Assembly: GCA_965153455.1 (NCBI GenBank)
Contig: OZ234494.1
Location: forward strand, 18,228,001 to 18,292,000
DNA length: 64,000 nucleotides
Origin: Sphagnum compactum
Taxonomy: Eukaryota > Bryophyta > Sphagnopsida > Sphagnales
Direction of reading: 5' to 3'
Part shown: piece by piece, positions 48,401 through 61,079 of the stretch
Position numbering within the stretch: the stretch's first letter is position 1
How the letters are laid out: each line of letters opens with the position of its first letter
Program-made: the position numbers and the translations under genes
Notes under the pieces: model-generated
Told to the model about the DNA's origin: nothing
Database searches by the model: none
Seen by the model: only the letters and a program-made list of their open reading frames with translations

Positions 48401-49288
48401 AGTGGGTCCACCCAATCAAACTTTCACCCATGATGCATTGACCTGAGCAATCGTTGAAGAACGTATACATGTGGTTGTAACTATGATGATTTCATGATTT
48501 CAAAACAGTGCGAGTTCATAAAGGAGAACAAGCTTGTTGCAACCACAATGTTTGCATACAACTTGAAAATCTGGGAGAGAGCTGCTGAAGCCTGCAAGTC
48601 TAGAGTTCTCAACTCTTGTGACTTCCCAAGGGGCCTCTTTTGGGATCATCAGCAACTGTTGAAGCAACAACAACAACAACCAGTGCATCATACAAGAGGA
48701 GGAGGAGGTACAACTACTACTACTACTCATCATCATCAGCAGCAGCAGCAGCATCCTACAACAATGCAGGTTCACAACAGAAACAACACAGGCAGAGCTC
48801 CAGGAGTTCTTCATCATGTGCTGCAGCCGCACACTAAAGCCCTGAATTCCTTGACAACTGAGTCTGTGATCAAACTTGCTACAGCTACAGAAATGTTGTC
48901 ATGGCATGATGAGCATGCCAGAGAGCAACCTGGGACTCCTTCTCCTCAGATGCATCAGCTGCTCTTCATCAGATCCATCAGGTATCATGATCAACATCAT
49001 CCTGCCATCACAAATTGTGCTTCTTCTGAACTTGCATCTTTTCCAGAAGGAACTGCTACTGCTGCTGGTAGTGGCAGTGGGGTGTCCTTGAAGGATCAAT
49101 TTCTTGTGCTGGGTGACTTGTTCAAGCAACAAGAGCAACAAGAGGTTGAAGCAGTGAGAAGTTCTGTTGCAAAGTTCTTGCCCAAAGGAGGCAACAAGAC
49201 TCTCAGAATAGTGGGCAAATTCTCAAGGAATTTTGAGCTTGTCCGTAAGCACGGAGATTCAAGCCAATTTGACACAACTGTACTATGA
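45449..49288 (+). CDS. Unknown protein with N-terminal signal/anchor segment
   Basis: I do not recognise this gene. Six exons join in phase: 45449-46372, 46487-46519, 46584-46790, 46972-47164, 47926-48032, 48509-49288, giving 747 residues from the first ATG. Starts at 45479 or 45515 are also possible; from 45515 the protein opens MTSSFVVCFLLLQFL, then Ser-rich and FHFAIA, a good signal peptide or anchor. Residues 200-300 are rich in His/Lys/Gln with a likely helical segment (SIHALKKNLKYIVGDLMELE). The middle holds SDPKIGILMAFSALKINPVK and RRVPSQADRKWLFKLAQ; the last exon has VATTMFAYNLKIWERAAEAC and a Gln/His/Thr-rich low-complexity stretch (48665-48760), ending RNFELVRKHGDSSQFDTTVL. Balanced exon phases and near-consensus splice sites argue for a real gene. 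Low-complexity insertions make length variable. Confidence 0.65.
48015..48467. repeat. 241-bp tandem duplication spanning an exon end
   Basis: Copy 1 is 48015-48255; copy 2 starts at 48256 and lacks about 28 bp. Each contains CCTTCCTTGACTGCTGCG followed by GTGAGTG, the last 18 bases of exon 5 and its splice donor. The copies are nearly identical outside the deletion. Confidence 0.9.
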
Positions 49289-49344
49289 AGAATTTGCATT
49301 GAAATTATAAAATTGTGCACTTTTGTTGCAAAGGAGAAAGAACT

Positions 49345-49422
49345 TGAAGGGAAGAAATTATTATTATTATTATTGTCATATTGATCTCTGGATTTATCCA
49401 CAGTCCATGGTTTCAAGTGGCC

Positions 49423-49459
<37 letters not shown>

Positions 49460-49460
49460 G
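49345..49460. repeat. (ATT)n, (CA)n and (TA)n microsatellites
   Basis: Short ATT run at 49358-49374, CA run at 49423-49446 followed by TA repeats to 49456, in the 3' UTR region of the unknown gene. Confidence 0.85.
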
Positions 49461-49599
49461 CGAAGTTATATATGAAAGTTATATATGGGAGATTGTTATG
49501 TTTGCTTTTTTCACCTGTTAATTCTTGCTATTGTCAAGATACAATTTCAACAAAAGAGAATTTGAAGATTTTGAATCATCAAGAGACTCATGTTGCTTC

Positions 49600-52500
49600 A
49601 TTTTTTTTTTTGGGCTCTATCCTAAACTCGGGATAGATCATAGAGGCATTAGGAGAAATTTTTCAGGATGAGTATAGAGTGTGGAGGATGAAGGTAGCAT
49701 GAATGAATAAACCTTTGAAATAATTATGTGAATTTGATTAAAGAACTCGTAAATTGGTGTATGAGTCAAATTAGTAAAGTGTTTGTTTGAATTTGTATGG
49801 AATTCTTGCTTTAAGTGTTACTTTGAATTTCTTTGGAAATCTTGTTTTCCTTAAAGTTACATATGATGTTTTTCTTATGTTACAATTACGAACAGAGCCT
49901 CTTGTGCTACAAGAGGCTTGTCAATTTAGCATTAATTGATAACATGCTTGTAAAGAATTGTCTCAACAATGGAAAAAACTGGTGATAAACTGACACCAAA
50001 CCAAAAGTCGTGTCAAAATGCGAAATATTCTTCAAGATATCGGACAACTTTCAGCCAGAGCTTTTGAATCATCAAGAGACTCTGTTGCTTTTAGTGTTAT
50101 AAAATTCATGACAACAGCACACACATGTTAGCAACTTGGGTACTCAAAATATGTATGCGTTTGCATTGAGTTGTGTTCAGGAGCAATTTGTTGTGCCTTC
50201 AAATACCGTGCACAATGACACATTAAAACCCAGAATCATTCTTAAGAAAAATGAGATAAAAATTTATTCTTAAGAATGACTCTTAAAAATGATTCACGAG
50301 CATGCAAATGACTCTTAAGAATCATTCTTAAGAAAAATGAGTCATTTACATCGGTTACATTTGAAAAGGCAAAAGGAATTTATATGGGAAGTTTTTAGGC
50401 TCAGCAATATGGGCTTGTGAATGCATCACTCTTAAGGGGATGTTGTAAGCAGTAGGAGCAGCAACCTGCATGTCTCTCTCTCTATGTGAAGAATTTGGAT
50501 AAACAAGAAGCTTGGGTATGAACAAACCTGTACCAAAAACATGTATCAAGCTCACCTCTAAAAGAAACTATTAGCATGATGAATGTGAACGGACAAGGCC
50601 TTTAATCACAAAAAGCTTCAATTGACATCAAAATTTCTTTTATTATTGTTGCCTCTCTCTCTCAGAGAATCCTAACCATGTCCCTTGGAGAATAATAAAT
50701 TTGCTCCCATTTGTGTCACAAGCATTCTTTGTGGATCTTGTGTACTATTACAAAGCTTGGTTTTCCTGCCTGTTTTTTTTTTTTTTCCTCATCTTCAAGT
50801 TGATTATAGAGTCATTGACAGCACCTCAAATAAATAGTTTATCACATATTGGTACGTGGTAAGTCATCTATCTATGAAGGAAGGTAGTTTGTTTGAATTG
50901 TTTTGTTTTGTTTGGTTTGTACTTATGAGATCCATCAAACGGGGATGCTTCAGATCATGTTCTTGGTCTCTTTGGAAAAAGCTCTCGAGAAGGAGGGGTG
51001 CATTGGCCTGGTTTCATTGTGTTTGGACTTGCAGTGCAAAAGTTCTTGAATATTGAATGATTTCTTCACTGAAAATTAAATTAAATCGTAGCTGAAAATT
51101 TCTGAGGAATCGGAATGTGCCTTTGGTGTTGTTGGAAGGATCTTGATGAGCAGGATTTAATGAAATCTATTTGGTAAGATTTGGATTCAGAATGTGGGAG
51201 ATATTGAAACGATTTCTGCCACTGAAAATTCAAATAAATTCCAAAAAACCAGGTTTTGGAAGGAAAAATCAGTTGAGGATGTGGTAACACTTTGGCCAAT
51301 GGCACTGGCCACACTAGTTGTACTGGTATACAAGTCTCCAAGAAACATTAGTGTTGAAATGGTAAATTTAGTACTAGACAAAAGAGGACTCTGCAAAGGG
51401 AGAAGATCATGCATTGTAGTCATGTGGAATAATTCAGGGCCTGGCGGAGATATCACAGAAGAGGTGGTTGTGAAGGAGAGCACAAGTGACAGGAGAGGAA
51501 AATGTAGTTTGGAAACCATATAGAAACTAGAAGATCCTCACCAAAACATCCTTCCAATTTTGCGTCCCTTGTTGAAGTTCTTTGGGGTATGTAAAGTTTT
51601 CCTTCATACAACAGTTGTTTGTATTTGACCTAATTTTATGCTTCCTTTTTCAGATCATTGTACATGCAAGTTTTAGTTGGAAAAAGATTGGAGTTTTATT
51701 CCCAAAAAACAATTCAGTTCATTGCACATGCATGTTCTAGCTTGAAATGAGCAGAGTTATTGTGCAGTTGTTTGTGTAGGGTGGTGAACTACCAGCATCT
51801 CGCAATGTGTTTTTGGAGGTATGCAACATCATCATCCATTGTCACTGTTGTAAGCTTCCCAGCAGTATATGTCAAAAGATGACTTTCCAATGTGTGCTTG
51901 CTTCTCAACAAAGGCTTTTGATGAACAATTGGAAATGTATACTGAACATGGGTATAGACTGGATACCAAATTGGAGCTTGCTTGATGGGTTTGGAACCCA
52001 TATGCAAGCTCCAATAATGAATCTTTATTGGTTATAGATTTTGTGTGAACTGACGTAGTAAAAGCTGTGATCTCTGAGCCATGTTTGTCACAGTGATCAT
52101 TTCTGTATGTCCTCTAGACTGCAAAAAGGGGTGTTTCTACATTGCCATGGAGCTCTCAAGTGCTTCCAGTCTAAGTAATAGCAAGACTGTGCAGAAAGAG
52201 GACAACCTCCACAACTCTTCCAGCTCTAGGAATTCAGTAGATTGGGGAGACCTAATCTATCTACTCATATTGTGTTGCAATACTTTGGTTAGCTTGCTAA
52301 TGAGTGAACATTGTATGCAGAATTTTGAGGGAGATTTTCTTTTAGGGTTATTTTGATGGTCCAAGCTATATGCACTAGACTTTGTGCAGAGTTATGTAAA
52401 TTATGAACAGAATTAGGTCTTTGTTGTCTGTAATGTATTCTACACTTGTTCATGTGGTTTACTGCAAACGAGCTCAAGTTGTCATTGTGCCGACTTTGTG

Positions 52501-53300
52501 ACCTTGATCTTGGATTGCTTTTCATTTGCTTTCTTGTGAAATGGGTTAACACATTTTAATGCAGCAGCATGTCTGAGTGAATCATGCTTCACTTTCATGA
52601 AATATTCACATTTTCACCTTGAAGTTGGTGCCGCAATTGTTCCTATTGAAAAGCTGAAAGTGGGCTCCCACTAACCCAGAAATGCAGGTTGTTATAAGGA
52701 TCAAAAAACCATTGAACCTGGAACTGTTGATCAAGAAAAATTCAAGCCTACCCTGGAATCGATGGGTTTTGATTTTTGAAAATATTGAATAGACCCAGAC
52801 CAAACCAAACGGTTCTTCTTAATATTGAAAATGGCAAAACCTGAGAACCTCTGGTTCCCTGTAAAATACGAGAACCCGCCAACATTGGTTAGTTAGTACC
52901 AGGAGGAAGTTGCAGGGGGTGAATGTTAGGGTTTGTGCAGCCCTCTGTAAAATTAGAGAAGCATGTGTTCAAGGCTCCAAAAATCTTGTTAAAAGTTCCT
53001 TGCAAAAAGATAGGCAATTTTTGGCATCAGGAGCCACATGCAAAAGACATGCAACATTTGAATAATAGTTCAGTAAGGCAACTGATCTTCAAAGCTTATT
53101 CAAGGCACCAATTTCAACAATTTCATTGATCACAATTTGTTTTTCTTTCACACCCAGGCTATTACAACATGAAGCTATTAGGTACAACATTTAAATGCCA
53201 GCTGAAGAGAACTCCTCAAAACAATTCAACCCTCCAATTGTAACAATCTCATTAGACACATACTTTTGTTGTTTTTTTCACCCCTTTCCACACAACCCTC
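49600..53300. other. Gene-poor gap with weak open blocks
   Basis: A 110-codon frame at 51194-51523 (+) includes WPMALATLVVLVYKSP and GPGGDITEEVVVKEST, and a 91-codon frame at 52081-52356 (+) starts FVTVIISVCPLDCKKGC. Neither has a recognised domain and I could not build a spliced gene from them. 52680-52890 has hAT-end-like GGTTC/GAACC sequence ending GCCAACATTGG. No gene is called. Confidence 0.3.
50228..50350. repeat. Inverted/direct TTAAGAAT repeat cluster
   Basis: ATTCTTAAGAAAAATGAG occurs at about 50238 and 50322, and ACTCTTAAGAATCATT with its palindromic partners lies between. The segment folds back on itself and could be a tiny MITE. Confidence 0.55.
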
Positions 53301-56300
53301 TATGTTTGTGTTAATTTTCTAACTAAATAGTACTAGATCCTTGTCTGTATATGGACAGGGGTTTAAAAAAGCTGCCCATTCAAGAGCAAGAGCAGCATTC
53401 CTATCAAGCTTCAACCTTATTATTGGGGAGAGTCCAACCCATTTTCCAACAACCCCACAAGCACATTTTTCACCTGCCACATGATGGATTCATCATGATT
53501 TCAATTGAATCTCCAGCCTGCTCTGCAATTTCCCTTCTAATGATGTGCATGCTAACTTCCAAGAGAACTTTTTAAGCATCTCTTTTGTGTTATAAACAAG
53601 ACTCTGCACACATTCAAATCTAAACTCTCTACTTTTTATACTTCCATGATTTTTAAACCTTTGTGAGCTTTGAAGTTTTGCATTGATCACCAAGGTGAAA
53701 AGTTCCTCTTGAGCTCCTCTTGTTTTTTCCATGGAAGCAATGCTTTTTACTAGGGTTCCTAGCCGACATGTCCCTATGGATGGATGTCCCAGACCAAGAT
53801 TTGGACCTCCCAAGCATTCGGATCCTAGCATCCCCGATTGATTTTCTAGCTCCCAATGGGGATGGGAGGTTTGGGGATGTCCTAGTTTGGCTTGGACAAC
53901 ATTGAGAAAACGTCATGACAACTATAAGGAGGATGAGATTGGCGATGAGACGATGGGGATGGTGACAAGGGACAACAAACAAGCACACACTAGGGACCAT
54001 GTGACAAGACAAAGGGGACAAGAGCGATACGGCAAGTGCCAATGGGGCATTGGCGTGCACCAAGAAGTGCTAAGAAGCATTGGGAAAATGATGAACAACA
54101 ATAGGAATTGTTGGGAACATCAAGACAAGCCAAAAGATATTGGGTGCTACCGGGTCTGGGGAGGACATGCCAAGGGCATTGGGATTAATGATGAGATTTA
54201 CAATTGGGAAAGCAAGGTGGACGATGGGGGCATCAAATTCATGGTGGGAGATGCCAAGAAAGATGACACAAAGCAACAAAGCGGTATATTCATTAGATTT
54301 ATTACAAACTTATTGTAATGTTTTCATTATATATTTGTTATTTCTTTTAATTGATTAAACATTTTCAATATTAACTTAAGATAACACTTAGAAACATGTA
54401 TAATTAAACATTGGTTACACCTTAGGTGGGTCTTTTTTTTTTCTGTGTTTACACCCAAAATCTTTTACACATAACAAGACCTTTCAATTTGAAACCAATA
54501 GACAATGAAACTATTCATATATCATCCACCATGTGCACTTGCAAATACATTCACGGATAAATTAAAAAACAAAGAGAGTTTTATGGCATCAACCCACTAG
54601 TTTGTACTACCCAAGAAGATCTTCAACCTCTTCCTTCAACATTTGTTTTGGAGCCAAAGATAAGACTTCAATATTACACACCTACTTCCTACACCTTAGC
54701 ACCATCACTTGTTTGCTACGACCATGGCTCAAGAAAATTGGCATCAATTGGAGGACAAAGGTGAAAAATGGAATGAGTCAAATATGTGAGTGGAGTACAA
54801 TGAAGATTTAGGTCTTGATAGACCCCAATTGGGAGAGTTGGAGAGATTCATTTGAGGGTTCAAGCGAAAAACCAACATAAACTTAGACTAGCAACAACAT
54901 AAACCTTTTTGAAATGCATGGATTTAGACCCATTAAAACCTAAAATCTTGCAAACTACATAGTTGCTCTATATTGTTCGTCATACCGTAACTTTTACTTC
55001 AAGTCTCGATACTATAGAGAGGTGGTGGTGTTATTAGGTGCCAAACACCTGCACAACATGTTCAAACATCTCTTGTTTGTACATTACACTTTGAATTGCA
55101 AATGTGAAGTAGATTACATGAACACTTTTGTGCAACACAAGTTATACATGCAAGCAACTAAGTTGAAAAATAAGTTTAACAAGTTTCATTATTAAGAAGA
55201 ATCCACACATTAATCAACCCATCCTACTAAGGTCTCTAATAAGATGGTTCTATCAACAACTTTGAAAAAGTTAAATCTAATTCAAAATAAGTTCAAAATT
55301 TGAGTTGTAAAGTGCAAATTGTTTGTTATGTTTTATTCTCTTTTACATTTTGTTTTCTATACATTTTACAATTAATGTGTAAAAAAATAAGAAAACATCC
55401 TTATCCACATGAAAATAAGGCAGGATACCTTAGTCTGGGTGCAATATTTTATAATGTTTAAATGCAACCCAAAAACAATTTTGGGTTTTACCATGGTGGT
55501 TAGCTTATTCACCCAAGGTGGGTTAACCAACACCAAGAATGGTACCATGGAAAAAACCCAAAACAAATTTGGTTGTTTCTAGACATTATAAATGTCCCCT
55601 CCTATAAAAGTCTACCCAATGTTGGGCGATTATTAGAAATTTCACCAAATCACTCATCGGGTATCAAGGTGGTTCTTAGGGTTCATACTCACAATTCTCA
55701 AAAGTCAAATACCTAATTCTGGTATATAATCACATTTATCAAAAAATCAAATACACGGCTCTAATATATAAGAACAATTTTAATTTTTTGAAAATATATA
55801 TATTTGGTTAAAACCCCCTTTTGGCTTGGTTGCCCGATGTGGCCCTTCCTTCAATGTTTTCTTCTGGGAGATTTTTTTTCAGGATGACTGAAAGTAAGTA
55901 TTTTTTTTTAGGTTTCTAAATATCATCAAATATGAAAATTAATTAGCAAGAAAATGCCATATTCTGCATCAAGTTCCAATAGGGTAGCCCAACAAAAATA
56001 TATGAGGATGCTGAAATGTTTTTACTTTTATGTGTTTGTAAAACCAAATATGGCTAAATTTTGTTATGGATTATAACACCTCATACAACTTCTATGGAGC
56101 ATGCCCATTTATCATATACATGCATATAATATTCCAAATGTCACACACACATTAGGTCAAGTTTGAGATAAAATTTTATGCCCAAAAATCCAAATCTTAC
56201 GCCAATGGGTAGGTCTAAGCTCTTATCTGTTTCCAATGGGCAGAGCCAAAAAAGCTTAGGCTTCCTTTTGTTGGATATCAACTCCCTACCAACTTATTTA

Positions 56301-56500
56301 AGTTACTTTTACCAAGTTACAGTTATTTGAAATATTTGTGTTACATGCACATATTTTTGGGACTCTGAGATATGTTAAGTAAGTTTATTTAAATATTTGT
56401 AGTTAAGTTTAATATGAAATATTTCAATGCATGAGATGATGACCTTGTCCATGCGCTTTCTAAGGTAGATAACATCTACACGAAATGTTCGCCTCCTAAT
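53300..56500. other. AT-rich gap, no supported gene
   Basis: A 143-codon plus frame (53887-54318) overlaps a 136-codon minus frame (53653-54063) in a purine-biased stretch rich in GGGA/ACAA. No motif is recognised on either strand. The rest is AT-rich with no ORF above 75 codons. Likely degraded transposon. Confidence 0.35.
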
Positions 56501-56892
56501 TTAGATTATGCAAGAGCTTGGGATATTGGATGGCAGGTTTGTAACAACACAACATTTGTGTGCTCCTAAGGTTGAGTGGAGAGCTCATAATAAAGATGAG
56601 TGTTTTCATCATCTCTATTCTCTCATTGATTTGCTTTGCTGTCAATTTCCAACACTTTTCCCTCCAATTCCAACCCCCCCTTTTTCTTCTGAAACCGAGC
56701 ACTCCATGTTTCTAAAGCCAGTGTAATGCAAGTACTCGATTGTTTGTGGGTGATGGTGCAGTGTGCCTACACTAATGCAAGGCATGGGCCAAAGCAAAGG
56801 GACAGAATCAACGAAAATCCAGGAGAAGCTGGATTGATTTCCTGACTCAAACCAAAGTGGGTCCCCCAACACATTTAGGGCTTTGGTCTGGA

Positions 56893-56920
56893 GAGGAAGG
56901 AAGGAAGGAAGGAAGGAAGG
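56893..56920. repeat. (GGAA)n microsatellite
   Basis: Seven GGAA units in a row. There is also (GAA)n at 57314-57336. Confidence 0.9.
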
Positions 56921-57734
56921 GATGTTTAATAGTTAATGCTTGATATAAAAAGACAAACCAAAACTCTCACAAAACTGTCTAAAGCAGCAGCAACTCAGAC
57001 AAATTGAAAGTGCTTGCTTTGCAAAGCTTGTGAGAGGGTTTGGAGGAGCTTTTGTCCTTACCTTTTACAAGCTAGAGTGGGACCACTACCCACTATGAAG
57101 TTTTATATACTATATAAGAAGTTATATTTGCACCCCACCAAATTTGGGTAGCCTTTGTTTTTGGACCCATTGTCATCATTCATTCCTTTGGGATGTTTGG
57201 AACTGGTTTTATGTCTGTCTACCTCCTTTCTTGTCATTTGTGAAAGAGGAATACCTAAGAAGGAATGCTGTCTGTCTGGCTCCCCCCCATTGGGTTTACA
57301 TGTTTAGAACATGAAGAAGAAGAAGAAGAAGAAGAATAGGGTAGAATGAAAAATAATTAGGGTTAGGTCTATACCCAAGTGGGCATATACCCAGGCTGAT
57401 AACCTGTGGGTATCTCCAGCAGATTCTAAGAACTGCCCAGCATTTGGGTTTTTGCTATACTGTCAATTACCAAATTAGGTTTTCTGTTTGGTTTTTGGGG
57501 AAACATTTGAGAGAGCAAGTTGAACCTTAGAAGGGGATGCTGGGGATTACTTATTGCTACTTAATTTTTCATTGTTGTTTGAAAACCTGGAAGATTCAAA
57601 ACAAGGTTATCCCAACTTTTTCTCTTTTTTTTAATATTTGTTGATAGATTCTACTGATTGTGAGTGGTGGGTACAATAATAGGGTTTGGTGAGTTTGTGA
57701 AAAAAATTTAAAAACTAATGGAAATGGTAGAAAG

Positions 57735-57835
57735 AAACCATTATCTTCAATGTTCGGCAAAATCCAATTGTGTGTAGGCTTCAAGTTTTTTTTTTCAGGC
57801 CAATGGGATTGTTGTATTTGGTGGTTTAAAAATTA
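57735..57835. repeat. Dispersed repeat family R2, copy 2
   Basis: Matches 44535-44690 in the same orientation, including CAGGCCAATGGGATTG and the following TTTGGTGGT. Confidence 0.65.
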
Positions 57836-57939
57836 ATTTTCCTAATTATTTCGAGTGAACTAACTAACTCTCCAAGACAAGAGGTTCTTGCACGTAACTT
57901 CTACATTTTTAAAATTATATATTTCTAGGAAATTTTGTG

Positions 57940-58075
57940 ATATAGCCAAAGTGACGATCATTCATAGGAAGATTTAGCCAAATCTAGCTATAACAAAATG
58001 AGATATGAAATTACAAAAAGTTGAATGAATTCTTTTATATATTTTTTGGCTAATTACTTACTTACTTACTACAAC
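57940..58075. repeat. Dispersed repeat family R1, copy 2
   Basis: AAGTGACGATCATTCATAGG, AAGATTTAGCCAAATCTAGC and a following TTTTTTGGCTAATTAC correspond to the copy at 40800-40910. Confidence 0.6.
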
Positions 58076-58604
58076 CAAAATAAAGAAATCTAGCTAGATT
58101 TTTAAAAAATTGACTTCTAGGTATTTTTCATTTTTAATAATGTCAGTTTGAAAAAACAATATTATTATTATTATTATTATTTTATTATGATTTTGTCTTC
58201 ATGAGTGCATCTAGGAGGACATTTGATTGATGGATATGTCAGTAAGTAGACTGCAGATTGCTAAAAAAAAGGCAGACAAGTATGTATGGCCTCCTCCTCC
58301 AGCAAATTCATAATCAAGCAATCAAAAGCACATCTTCAAAAGCTTGTGTAAGAGTTATTATGTACATACATAGTTGGAAGAAAACAACACACCTCCTCGT
58401 CCCCTCCCCCAACAACCAACCTCCATAGTTAGTTGTTGGGTGTGGACTTGCCAGTTAGTTCCTTTTGATTCATCAAGAGTCCCTGCCATCACATGGCTAA
58501 CTAGGTGTGGAGGCAAGCAAGGTTGGTGTGTGTGGGACAAATCCCATACCTAGCCTGCAAATGTGGTAATAAAGTAGTTCATTATTACATTCCCCCCATG
58601 TACC

Positions 58605-58690
58605 CAAAGTGACAATCATCCACAAGAAGATTTAGCCAAATATGAAAATAACAAAATTTAAGCATGCTTCTATGTTTTTGGCTATATATA
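58605..58690. repeat. Dispersed repeat family R1, copy 3
   Basis: AAAGTGACAATCATCCACAA, GAAGATTTAGCCAAATATG and TTTTTGGC in the same order as the other two copies; shorter. Confidence 0.6.
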
Positions 58691-58859
58691 TATGGCAAAA
58701 TCTTTATTAATTTTCATTTCAAATGCTGTCAATGGAAAACCCCAAATATCATTCCATTTTAGGTGGCTATAGCTATTAGGTGAGTTTGATGGTTGGTACA
58801 TAGGGAAGGGCTTAGATTGATGCATTATCTACATACCTACTAATAGCCACGCCTATTTT

Positions 58860-59545
58860 TTTTATTGCCTACCCATTAACAACCCACTAGCCCTTTACCT
58901 ATGTACTAACCATCTACATGCATCTAACTCACCTAATAGCCACCAAGCTACTTTTATTACCTACCTACCTACTAACAACCCACTAGCCTTTTACCTATGT
59001 AATGTAATACCCATCTACATACACCTACTTATCTAAATTGCTACCTTTTCTTTTTTTTTAACCTACCTACTAACCACCCATTAGGCCGTTCCTTGTACTA
59101 AACATGTATTATGGATCTACTTACCTAGTACCCACCTATTTTTCTACCCACCTGCCTTAATTAGTTACATATTTTTATTACCTACCTACTAACAACCCAT
59201 TAGCCATTACCTTGTACTAAACATCTATATGGATCTACTTACCTAGTACACACCTATTTCTCTATTGAACTAACTACCTTACTAGCCACACATATTTTTG
59301 TTACCTACCTACTAACAACCCATTACCCCTTACATTGTACTAAACATCTATATGCATCTACCTACCAAGTACACACCTATTTTTCTACCAAACTACCTTA
59401 ATAGCCACATATTTTTGTTACCTACCTACTAACAACCCATTACCCCTTACCTAGTACTAAACATTTATACACATCTACTTACCTAGTACACACCTAGTTT
59501 TCAACCTACCTACCTACCCACCTACCTACATACAAGACCTATTTT
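58860..59545. repeat. Minisatellite of ACCTACCTACTAACAACCC units
   Basis: Anchor AACAACCCA (or AACCACCCA) falls at 58878, 58974, 59072, 59191, 59314 and 59431. Unit length is therefore 96-98 bp for the first units and 117-123 bp for the later ones. Each unit reads ACCTACCTACTAACAACCCA ... GTACTAAACATCTATATG ... CTACTTACCTAGTACACACC. The array is plus-strand pyrimidine-rich and purely non-coding. Confidence 0.85.
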
Positions 59546-61079
59546 CTACAGGATAGGTTACCCCGAGGTAAGATTTGAAGTCAACTGGGTTAGATGCTGC
59601 CACTGGTGGGTATTGGTTCACACTCTGGCCCATGGTATTTTGCATCATAAGATTTGGGCTTCAGAGAGGGCAGCAGCTGCCAGCAACAACAACAACAACA
59701 ACAGAAAAGAGCATCTTCTACCTACCTGCCAACTACTGTCAACCTCCAAACAAATTTTACAAACATGTGATTGACAACAGAATTCAACACAACCAGAAGA
59801 TCTGGTTAGAGGAGTCAGCAAAAAGCTTCAGACTTGGTGCCCTGTAACAAAGGGACAAAAATTGGAATTCAGAGCTCTCTCAGTTTTCATTGAGGATGTT
59901 AGCGAATCTTTGAGAAACAAAACAAAATGAAGTCACAGAAAGCAAAAAATAAATGAAAATGCCACCCACCCACAAAACCATCACAAGAATTGATAAGAGT
60001 ACTACAATAATCACTCGAGTCAAACTCTGTTATTGTATTTGTTATGAGATCTACTTACCTACTTTGTACTTTCCTTGGCTGGTATATAGAAACCCCTCAA
60101 GTATAGAGACAGAGATTTATACACACCGTTTTGTATTATATAATTTCTGGTATTGATCTATACAGGAACATAGGCCAGCCTTGACATTGCCTTTACTACC
60201 TGTAGATATGATTGTTCCCAAAATTGCATTTGTTCTGTGTTTCAAAAGCATGAAAAAAACAACCCAAGGTATTGGAGAACCTCTTCCTCTGCAAAAAGCC
60301 CATCTCAAGTCTGATCTCAGGTTCCGGAAATGATTGACATAGTCTCAATCACTGTGTCAAATCTATTGAAAAAACAAAGGGGGAAAAAAACCGCAACAAG
60401 CTAGATTCATATCTGAAACTGATTCACATTGTGCCTTATTATCATGTCATTTAAACAAGCAGCGACCAGATTTCATCCTCAAACTCTTTGAACCTGCCCA
60501 CCAAATAAAAATAATTTAATTTTTGAGAACTTTTGGAAGTTGGAGAAGACGAGGAACATCATCCACCCTCAGAAGACAAATAAAGCCAAAAGAAAGTGTG
60601 ACATTTGATGATGGTTTACCCAAGAGAGAGTGAGAAGACGGATACCAGGTTTGGTATAGATTACAGAGGCTTGAGGATGATGAGGAAGCCAATCTTATCT
60701 TGTCAATGGGAGGAAAGGAGGAAATAACTTCTGATCTCCTCCTCCTCCTCCTCCTCCTCCTCCCAAGCTGCAGACTCTCAATTCATGGCAATGCAACACA
60801 TTCCTTTGATTGCCCTACAGCTGATCTCCAAAGTACATAGAACTTTTGGAGTTCCCAACTCTAAAGAAGAACCTTTCACTTTTTTGCTGTTCTAAAAAAC
60901 TTGACCACCTACTAAAATGGCAACCAAAAATAAAATTTAGAACCCAAGGAGGAAGAGGCCAGGTAGTGTACAATTCTTTAGAACTCAAAAGATGGCATAC
61001 AACAACACCATGACCCTCTGGGAGAAGGAGAGGTGAGACTCAGTTGCTCAACTCAAAAATTTGGCATTGCAAAACTCTT
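59546..61079. other. Downstream region of the PIN gene
   Basis: A 90-codon plus frame at 59575-59847 has no recognised motif (Thr run from an ACA repeat). 60738-60764 is a CTC microsatellite. The part from about 61079 back to 60500 is probably the PIN 3' UTR (minus strand). No gene is supported. Confidence 0.4.

Noticed and set aside
48500-48832. 110-codon minus-strand Ser-rich ORF
   Set aside because: Antisense of the Gln/His/Thr-rich part of the unknown gene's last exon.
51187-51523. Overlapping 110-codon ORFs on both strands
   Set aside because: Both strands are open over the same interval, no splice partners or domain were recognised, so neither is called.
53653-54318. Overlapping 136- and 143-codon ORFs
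   Set aside because: No motif, opposite-strand overlap and strong purine bias suggest non-coding sequence.
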